Below are positions 56,085 to 64,000 of a stretch of 64,000 nt of DNA, piece by piece; position 1 is the stretch's first letter; each line of letters opens with the position of its first letter. Both the position numbers and the translations under genes were made by a program. Source of the DNA: Sorex araneus. Its lineage: Eukaryota > Chordata > Mammalia > Eulipotyphla > Soricidae. Below the pieces are notes generated by a model. It did no database searches and was not told the DNA's origin. It saw nothing but the letters and a program-made list of their open reading frames with translations. The stretch covers positions 403,680,503-403,744,502 of the forward strand of contig NC_073302.1 in assembly GCF_027595985.1 (NCBI RefSeq), read 5' to 3'.

Positions 56085-56400
56085 TTGTAATTAAACTTAT
56101 TTTAGGCACTGTAATTTACAGTACTGTCAACAATAGGTTTCATGCATGCAATATTCCAGTCCCACACCCGTCAGCAGTGACTCCCCCTCTCAACCTGTCC
56201 CTCTTTACCTCAGATCTCAGTAAGCTTAGTTATATAGCCAGTCCTCAGGCTCTATTGTCCTCAGCCATTTGCTCTTCCATTATGTTTCTTTATACTCCAC
56301 ACGTAAAAAAAGATCATTTGGTATCTGTCCTTCTGACTTCACTCAGTGTGATATCTTACAGATACCTTCATATAGCAGAGTAGTACTATTTCATGACATC
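56085..56400 (-). mobile_element. Older LINE-1 3' end
   Basis: 'aataggtttcatgcatgcaa', 'attccagtcccacacccgtc', 'tcttccattatgtttcttta' and 'ctgacttcactcagtgtgat' follow the antisense LINE-1 3' UTR and ORF2 end, diverged. Confidence 0.7.
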
Positions 56401-58159
56401 CCCCAACTGAGAAATTGGGCAAGTTATCTTTTTTTACCAAATGAGTCACAATATAGATGTTACACATGCATAATTGGTTCAGGAGGCTGCGTGGTATTTT
56501 GTGCTCAGAATTTTTGACGTTTTAGAATATTTATAAGAGTATAGGTACATAATTTTGCATAGACAAATAGTGTTGTAACAAAATAAAGTGAGCTGTCTGG
56601 GATATGCACATAGCATATGAGTGTTTCCTACTCCATGAATATACATGTTGGAGATAAATATTTTCCATGACAGATTTATTTAGACCAAAAGTCCAAACCA
56701 GAATGATGTCACTGCACTTTGAGAACATCAGAATGGATAAAAATTTTTGGTGGGTGGTTTGCAGATGGCCAGTTAATTCATTTTTATCTCCGGTGAAAGT
56801 CACAGTCCATTTAGGAATAACCTAGCTTGCCTCTCCTGTGATAATTTGTTAGTGTTCCAAACAGCCGTTAAACACACTAAACTTCAGATCTGCGGATATT
56901 GCTGCAGCCTTGGGTCTAGCATTGTCTGCCTCACTGCAAATTACTGGGCATGAAGCTGGTGGCGCCCCCACGAAGACAGTTGCAACAGAGTTTTAAGACT
57001 AGTGTGGTCAGGACCTAAATTATTATCTTATAGCTGGAGTACTTACATGCTCGTGCACAACATGAAAATTCCCCTTTTAACTTCCTGAGGGGTGACATGG
57101 AAACTACTTTCTCATATACACTAGGACTTTTAGGATCTTGTCCTTTTCTGGTTCAGGAACTTTTGAAATGGAATTTTTTAAGACTGTACTTCTGAAGATA
57201 ACATGTTGATAATATTGATAGGGGACTGACAGGAACAGTCAATCTGATACTTGCACCTCAGTATTAACTTTACTCTCTTTATCTTTTTCCTTTAATGGAG
57301 ACTGAGCTTGGTTCTGTCCTGATTGGCAGTGCTGGGGATCCAGCCCTAATATGCTAGGGAAGGCATAGACTCATGTAGTTTTTAATTTATCTGTGACCAC
57401 TGTTTTCAGAATGCTGTTCACATTCTATTACTTCCCAGATCAGTTGAGTGTGATTTTATTATACATTATCCAACTAATGGTGGAATAACAAATTAAGTCA
57501 AATAAAGCCCTCTATGTCCCTCATTGACCATGGTTCTGAGTAAAGGAAAATGTCTATGTCTTAAACATGCATTTTGTCAATTTCCCCAGGAGATCATTTT
57601 TGGAAAAACAATTCTGTAGGCAAATCAGTTTGTGAAATGCTGTATGCTTCAGTCCTTTTTATAGTGAGTTATAAAGCACTTTAACATATTAAAGCTTTGA
57701 GAAGTCCCACAATAAATATTTCTAGTCTTCTTTGTTAATCCAACATGTTCTACTTATTTGGCTGATAGATGTATTCCCTTATGTAACATCTAGTGAATAG
57801 TGTATTCATTTAGTATATTCTGCTTTGATAAAAATTTCAAGATAATAAGATGCCTGAATTTTACTTGGAAGTAAATTAAAGGAGAAAGTTGTCCTTTGCT
57901 TATTTGCACAGTAGCAGCCACACTTTATACACACAAAATTAAATAACATAGCAAACCACTTGGTTTGAAAAGCATTATTTATATTTAAAAATATTTATGA
58001 AGTTATCTTTGTTTTCTGTATATTATTGATGTTATAACCTATAACTCCCAAGTTGGAACTACACATTGAAGAGCTTGGGAGGATAATTCTGTTACCTAAC
58101 AGTGAATATTAAAGTTTTTTTACACTAAGGATGAAGGTGGTTGGGAGATTTATATTTAA
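56401..58159. other. No gene; faint SINE remnant near 57295-57370
   Basis: Only a weak antisense SINE-like piece (ttggcagtgctggggatcca) stands out. Confidence 0.4.
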
Positions 58160-58265
58160 CCTGGAAATGGATGTGTCTCTAATGATAGAGCACATACTGT
58201 TCATGTATGAGACCCTGGGTGGGGTCCCCAGCACTCTGAATGTGGCCCCTTTGGGCCTTTTGTAT
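58160..58265 (+). mobile_element. tRNA-like SINE with ID-like head
   Basis: 'tctctaatgatagagcacat' and 'gagaccctgggtggggtccc' followed by 'cagcactctg' resemble a tRNA-Ala-type SINE (GAGCACATGC ... GGGTTCAATCCCCAGCAC). Related to 43140-43205. Confidence 0.5.
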
Positions 58266-58494
58266 AACCATCACAACATCTAAGAGAAAAATTGGAAATT
58301 GAGACACAGCTCATGAGCTAACATAATGTATGAAGTTTCCTGGGGTGTCAGAAATGCAGAGACCTTTCATGATAGAATAGAATGCTTTTGGTAAGGAATG
58401 CTTTTGGCCTTTAGTGAAGAGCATCAGAGAGACTAACTTTACTACAAATTATTTTGGAGCTCATGAGGATTATGGGTTCCTTCACTAGATTGTG

Positions 58495-58665
58495 ATTTTT
58501 TTTACACGTGTCCCTTCACCATCAGTGTACATTTCCCATTATCAATGTCCGATATCCCCAGTTTCCCTCCTGCATCCACCCCTTGCCTCTATGACAGTTG
58601 CTTTCCTTCTCTCTGTGTCTTTTTTTGGGGGGCATCATGTACATTGTTAATTTTTACAATGGACT
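58495..58665 (-). mobile_element. LINE-1 3' end
   Basis: 'tcccttcaccatcagtgtac', 'atttcccattatcaatgtcc', 'cctcctgcatccaccccttg' and 'cctctatgacagttgctttc' in antisense order. Confidence 0.82.
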
Positions 58666-61064
58666 CTGATTTTGTATCTTTAGGTTGTGGCACTGTGTTT
58701 AGCAAGTGATAACTATGAGATTACTTTCTTTTGATGTTTAGTGAATGAGCTACTCAAATTTGAAGTAGAATATTTTGACTCAATCTTCCATTACAACATA
58801 TTTTTGCCTTAGTAATGTTTGCTTCAAATAATAAATATGAACTACTACTTCCTTTTAATTAAGTTCATAATGATATAAATAACAGTACAAAGTAAAATAA
58901 AATTATAGACTGCATATGGTACATTTCAGGTTGTCAAATTAGTTGTAAGACAAAATCTATTTGATAAAATTGAAATATAAAAATTGGTCTGGGAAAAATT
59001 AGACTTGATGAAAAGAAATCGAAGTAATGTAAAACTAACCACGCTCAAAATTACACATGGTTAAATTTCTTATTGGCTAATAGTTCACAGGAAAAGGAAA
59101 TCTAGAAACTTAGACTTGCAGTATCTGATCTCAAAAATGTAAGTGAATTTGGTCGAAGCAGTGGATAGCAAGGAACCCTTACAGATCCTGTCCTGGATCA
59201 GTAATAGGTTTCCAGAGATAAACTTGCATGAGCTGTTATTTCCTTCACTTTATTTTCAGAGAATGCAGTATTATATTGTTTTGTGTCTTTCATAGTCTTA
59301 CCCGTATCATAGCTGCCTGCCTCCATTTTATATATCAAGCTTCTTTCATTTTTTTCTCTCTTAGTATTTCTGATGGGGCTTTGGCATCATGCAGAAATCT
59401 TTCTAAGTAATCAAGATTCTGATGCTTAGAATCATAATCCACTGAACCTGAATCTGTGGTCTGGTTTGTAAGAAGTTTTCATTGTGAGCATTTTTGATCA
59501 AATACTAAGATCCAAAAGGGAAAGAAATGCTACATGCACTCTCTGAAGTTGAGTATCTCCTGGTAGGAACAAGTGTAATGTTGAATTTTTTCTCTTTCCA
59601 TTTTTACAATCACATTCCTACTGTTTTTGAAACAATCTAGGTTGTCTTGGTAATAAGTCATGGTGTACTGGCAGGGCTTTGTGAAAAATTGCATTGTGGA
59701 AAGGAAGTTTTTTTTTTTTGTTGAAAGGAAGTTTTGCTCAATGAAAGCTTTGGTCAAACTCAGTGGGTAGAGATCAAGAAGCCAGTTAAATTGGTGTAGT
59801 TAGCAAATAAAGTATTTGCCAGTAGTCTTTTTTTCCCCTTTGGGAAGGAAACTGTGGCTGGACTCTTGCTCCAAATTGTTAAACTATATTGATGAATTAT
59901 ATTGTTTTAGTCACTTTACCAATAATATTTATATATCTACAAATCAAAATATGGGTTTATTTGCCTTTATGTATCTGAGTCTTTTAAATCAAGCTAGCAT
60001 TGCTTGTATCTAGCATATGTGGTTCATGACTTAAAATTTTTATCATATGATGTAGGGTAAATTATTTTCACATCGAAAATTTTGCTTGGGAAGGACAAAA
60101 AGGAGACATAAATTGGCCACATTTTCTCAAGTATCTGGATGATATCCAATTTCTAGGTAACTCCATTAGAATTGCAGGAAGGTCAAAAATATCCCCGTTG
60201 TGGGTGGCAGGGGACTGGATGCATTGTGACATCTTGTAAAGTTCCATGCCTTGTTTAATCACAAGATAGAAGGGAAAAATTTGCTGACTCACCTGCCATC
60301 CGTTGAAGGTGCCTGATTCAAACCATCTATGAAAGGTGATGGAGGGAGAACTTTCAGGGTGCAATAAAATGCTGTTTCTGTCCTGCAAAGCACACTTTAT
60401 TGTTGAAAATTATTTTTCTCCTGCTTATATATTCTTTGTAAGGAGACAGGTCTCTGTTTTGTTTTGGGTTTTTTTTTTTTTGATAGGAAAAGAAGGGAAA
60501 TCAGGTTTCCGTGTATCACACAGGCATATGTAAGTGGGAGGATCAAGAAGAACTTAAGGAAAAGAACATTTCAAATTAAATTCTTGGAAAAGCGTCTCTT
60601 CGCCACAATAGCTTTTATTCTTTGGAATTATTTTTAAAAGAAATGACAAGAGGCAGCATTATTTGCATGTACTTAAAACTACTTATTAGCTTTTGTGAAT
60701 CGTCAGCTGACACCAGGCAGATTGAGGTCAATGAGGGTAAGTTGATTCTCACCATCTTCAGTGACAAGTTGGTCCAGTGCTGACTGCCTTACACTTCACC
60801 CCCACCCAAACACCGAATCATCTGCAGTGTCTTCTCAGCATTACATAACACCGCCCCCCAGCAAAGCAAATCTGTATCTTTACAATCGTGCTTCCCAAGC
60901 TTCTCTGTGTCTTCTCTGCAATAATCATTATGTTTTTATTTGCCCTGGACTTAGTAATTTAGGGCTTGTTGGCATATGGCTTCTTTAATTTTTGTAAAAA
61001 ATCTACCTTGTGAAAATAAAACAGTTGTTTCCTTGTATTATAATGTTGAACTTGTTCCAAGTGA
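58666..61064. other. No recognisable gene or element
   Basis: About 2.4 kb of AT-rich intronic DNA. A local duplication 'gaaaggaagtttt' flanks a T-run at 59698-59740. Confidence 0.45.
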
Positions 61065-61850
61065 AATTCACATCACCTATTTTTAAAATTTTTTTAATCA
61101 TTCAACTCATTTTATTAGGTATAATTTATGTACAACAAAATCATGATTTTAGATTCATAGGTTTTGACAAATTGCATGAATGCCTAAAGAAACATGACCA
61201 TAATCAAGAGATACCGTTTTTCTTCTTTTTTGAGCTGGGGCATATCTCTTGGGTCTAAGCACTTACTCCTAATTTAGAGATTATTCTTAGCTCGTGCTTA
61301 GGTGGTTTTGGGATCAGACTGGGGTCATCCCAATGCAAGGCAAATGCCTTAACCTCAATAATATCTCTCTGACCCCAAGATAGGCTATTTTGACTGCTAT
61401 CAGAACTCCCCTCATGAATCTTTTCAATCATTCCTTTCACCCTTGAGTCCAGGCACCCAGTCATCTCCATATTGTCATTATAGATTAGCTTATATTTTCT
61501 GCCATTTTAGAAAAATGGAAAATGCAGGCTTTTCTAGTTCATCAAAGTTACTGTGTCTGTCATTAAAGTTTGTTGCTGCTTCATATTGGTGTAAGGGTGT
61601 ACTACCTTTGTTCACCCACTGATGAGATTTATGTTTCCATGTCCTAGCTATTATGAATAAAGCTATTATGAATAAAGCTATTAAGACTCATTTAAGTCTT
61701 AGTGTTGGGTAGTTTTCACTTTTCTTGGATAATAACTAGGAGTGGACTTATTGGACATAGGGTTAGTGTGTGTTTAGCTTTTGAAAAACTGCCAAGCTCA
61801 TTTCCAAAGTGACTGTACCATTTTACATTTCTGTCAGTGAGATGAATAAA
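61065..61850 (-). mobile_element. Old L1M-type LINE-1 (3' UTR and ORF2 end), split by a SINE
   Basis: Antisense order: 'aggtataatttatgtacaac', 'taggttttgacaaattgcat', then after the SINE 'tagctattatgaataaagct', 'aataactaggagtggactta', 'gaaaaactgccaagctcatt' and 'agtgactgtaccattttaca'. A 15-bp unit AGCTATTATGAATAA is tandemly doubled at 61646-61675. Confidence 0.82.
61222..61376 (-). mobile_element. Older shrew SINE within L1M
   Basis: 'tagctcgtgcttaggtggtt', 'ccaatgcaaggcaaatgcct' and 'atatctctctgaccccaa' in antisense order. Confidence 0.72.
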
Positions 61851-62317
61851 GACTGGACTTGGCCCTTCACTCCTTCAAAAAAGCCCAACTTTTAAATTTT
61901 TCAGAGCCAGATAAACATCTTTGCTAATATATGGTGCCACTAGATCAAATACTGATTACCCTACAAAATTTCAGCACCAACCCAATTTACCTTTGAATAT
62001 ACCCTGGCTCTGAAAAGCCTCCCTTCCCTTCTCACCTCCTTGCCCCGACAGTCAACGCAATGAGAAGGATTACCGTGGCGCTTGTACACTAATAGGTAAT
62101 TTGCCAGTGTGACATTCTTAAGATGGTGGTAATAGAGTGAAGATAGAACTGAACCCCTCCATCTGAGTGGACTATGTGCTATTGATAGGCTCTAGACAGT
62201 GTTTGTTGTGCCAACCTTTGGAACATAAATAGCAAATCCCAATTAGGCATGTGCTGACTATGGGCCCTGTACAGTACCTGGAACTGAGTGCACAGTCTTT
62301 TGGTAAATCTTCATGAA
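61851..62317. other. No recognisable feature
   Basis: Nothing recognised, except possible MIR-like bases near 62240-62310. Confidence 0.4.
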
Positions 62318-62562
62318 CTTCACTGTCATCGCTGTCATTCCATTGCTCATCGATTTGCTCGAGCGGGCACCAGTAATGTCTCCATTGTGAGACTTGTGGT
62401 TACTGTTTTTGGCATATCAAATATGCCACGGCTAGCTTGCCAGGCTCTGCCGTGCGGGTGAGATACTCTCAGTAGCATGCTGGGCTCTCTGAGAGGGGCA
62501 GAGGAATCGAACCTGGGTTGGCCACATGCAAGGCAAACACCTTACCCACTGTGCTATTGCTT
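62318..62562 (-). mobile_element. Composite SINE: tRNA-like head with RTE-type 3' tail
   Basis: On the - strand: the shrew head (from about 62562), a distinct body, hairpin TGGCATATTTGATATGCCA (62410-62428), the tail 'cattactggtgcccgctcga' and a short (ACAGTG)-like end near 62320. No A-tail. The three family members share this layout. Confidence 0.88.
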
Positions 62563-63149
62563 CTTAAATCAAGAAAAAAAATCTCCTCATCAGACTACCT
62601 TGAAGAGCCAAGTATGCTTGCCTTTCATACTAGAGCATAACTCCTCAGTAATCTTGTCTGTGAACAAATTCTTGGCCCTTTGTCAGTTTCTGTTGCATAC
62701 AGAGTTAAAGAAACTGGAGTCTATAGCACAAGCAATGCAAGAGAGTTATGCTTTCTCCATATCTTTATTCATACCTTGTAGTGTCTGTACTTCGGTGCAG
62801 TGAAATGTATAGTGGAATCTTGTTTTGATCTTCTCTTATGTCTAGTGATAACATTAAGCATATTTTCATCTGTTTATTAGACATGAATGTTTTCTGTGAA
62901 GAGTCTATTCAGATATTTTGGACATAAGATTTTGGAATAAGAATTCTTTCTATAGCCTTGATATCAGTTTTTGTTATGTGAGATTGGCATCTCCAAAGGT
63001 CAGATAGACTTTCTCAACATGCTCATGATAGCATGTTGTTTGGCTTAGAATACTGATTTTTTTTAATGCAGAGCCTTAACGACAATAAAAGCTTATAAAG
63101 AGTGGATATTTGCCTTTTGTCTTTTGCTTGGAGAAGCTCGTCTTTTTAT
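62563..63149. other. No recognisable feature
   Basis: Nothing recognised. Confidence 0.45.
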
Positions 63150-63335
63150 CCTTGTGTGTGTGTGGGGGGGGGGGGCAGAGTGTTGAACCTCATGTGTCAA
63201 TGCCCAAGGTTTACTATGGCTCCTGTGCTCAGGGATTGCTTCTGGTGGGGTTTAGAGGACCATATCTGGGTGCTGAAATCAAACTCTCATCAGCCACATG
63301 CCAGGTAGGTGCCTTACCCACTTTACTCTTTCTGG
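63150..63335 (-). mobile_element. Older shrew SINE beside a GT/G-run
   Basis: 'tgtgctcagggattgcttct', 'ggtttagaggaccatatctg' and 'aggtgccttacccactttac' in antisense order. The (GT)n plus G13 run at 63153-63176 occupies the place of its tail. Confidence 0.72.
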
Positions 63336-63601
63336 CTTTTATCTTTTGTCTCATAAAGATCAAACATCTTTCTCCTTGTGTGAAAATTTCCCCTTTGATG
63401 CCCCAGTTTTTATCACATGACTATTCCAGATCTGCCCTTTGAATTATCTATTCAGAATTCACTGCTGCTTTAATTTTCCTATTTTTATTGTTATTATCAT
63501 TATCATCATAATTATATTGATTTTCCCTTGCTGATCCCTTGGATTACTTGTTTAACCCAAGAATAAACCAGAGGGGATTGAGATTTTTTCATGTACCCAA
63601 C

Positions 63602-63604
63602 ATA

Positions 63605-63664
<60 letters not shown>
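63602..63664. repeat. (TA)n(GA)n microsatellite
   Basis: TA units pass directly into about fourteen GA units. Small frames across it on both strands are artefacts. Confidence 0.95.
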
Positions 63665-63670
<6 letters not shown>

Positions 63671-63852
63671 TCTTAAATATTTTCTCTCTCTGGGGATTGC
63701 CTTTTTATTTTTTAGAATGAAGTGTTTCAAAGAACTGTTTATTAATATTTTTATTTTATGCTTTGGGTCAATATCGTTTCTAAGCATATCAGTTCACTGT
63801 ATCCTTCCAAAATTCTGAAGCCAGGAGACAGCTGCATAAGATAAAAACACTG

Positions 63853-64000
63853 ATTTTTTTTTAAAAATTTATTTATTTTTAATTAGAGAATCACCGTGAG
63901 GGTACAGTTACAGATTTATACACTTTTGTGCTTATACTTCCCTCATACAAAGTTTGGAACCCATCCCTTCACCAGTGCCCATTCTCCACCACCCGTAAAC
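63853..64000 (-). mobile_element. LINE-1 3' end running off the window
   Basis: A T-rich start, 'agagaatcaccgtgagggta', 'cttccctcatacaaagtttg' and 'cccatcccttcaccagtgcc' in antisense order. The 5' side lies beyond 64000. Confidence 0.88.

Larger units (their letters stand above)
25482..64000 (+). other. LHFPL3: LHFPL3 intron 1, 5' part
   Basis: No open frame downstream resembles the rest of the protein (AACLVLGCMIFPDGW-type residues), so the intron extends beyond the window end, at least 38.5 kb. In human the gene spans several hundred kb, with most of that in introns (from memory), which agrees. Contents are the repeats listed individually. No other exon or nested gene was supported. Confidence 0.8.

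Noticed and set aside
25488-64000. LHFPL3 exon 2 or 3 within the window
   Set aside because: I searched the open frames for the residues expected after QLTS (CLVLGCMIFPDGW and RWAYILAIIGIL types) and found none.
1-64000. Endogenous retrovirus or LTR element
   Set aside because: No gag, pol or env reading, no primer-binding site and no paired LTRs were seen. All reverse-transcriptase remnants are of LINE-1 or RTE type.

Overview
The window is mammalian nuclear DNA, most likely from a shrew of the Sorex type. The main clue is a very abundant tRNA-derived SINE with the head GGGGCTGGAGCGATAGCACA and a body ending in the complement of GGGTCACACC. I recognise it as the soricid (SOR-like) SINE. This comes from memory, so the species call is moderate rather than certain. 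The LINE-1 copies, the MIR copies and the single conserved gene are all consistent with a eutherian mammal.

One protein-coding gene is supported. Coding exon 1 of LHFPL3 lies at 25046-25481 on the + strand, inside a CpG island of about 24160-25850. The exon encodes 145 complete codons plus one base and ends at a consensus splice donor. It covers the first two transmembrane helices, the first extracellular loop and the start of the third helix of a four-helix membrane protein. Exons 2 and 3 are not seen in the following 38.5 kb, so 25482-64000 is read as the 5' part of a very long intron 1. Positions 1 to about 24160 are upstream intergenic or promoter-distal DNA. A 10-codon upstream ORF sits in the presumed 5' UTR, and its stop codon bounds the LHFPL3 reading frame.

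The rest is a dense record of retrotransposition. From 497 to 3045 a LINE-1 with an inverted 5' segment (twin priming) is split by a 1.5-kb poly(A)-tailed retrocopy with a 16-bp target-site duplication, which itself carries younger SINEs. From 7315 to 8990 an RTE-clade LINE on the - strand is interrupted by a LINE-1 3' end, and a second, twin-primed LINE-1 sits at the same site. The longest LINE-1 (11657 to about 13840) keeps the RT FADD motif but is broken by frameshifts. Four further LINE-1 3' ends lie between 14081 and 15915. Older mammalian repeats (L1M, MIR and an unnamed ancient family) appear throughout.

The most interesting system is a second SINE type, at 22525-22801, 42070-42182 and 62318-62562. 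It joins the shrew tRNA-type head to a 3' tail shared with the RTE element at 7315. This resembles other SINE/LINE partnerships such as Bov-tA/BovB and implies that an RTE enzyme mobilised these SINEs. The ordinary shrew SINEs end in A-rich tails and look LINE-1-mobilised, so two separate retrotransposition machineries appear to have used the same tRNA-like head. I found no virus, CRISPR array, rRNA or functional tRNA gene.

Strand convention for SINEs: + means the tRNA-like head reads 5'->3' on the given strand. Boundaries of old repeats are approximate.
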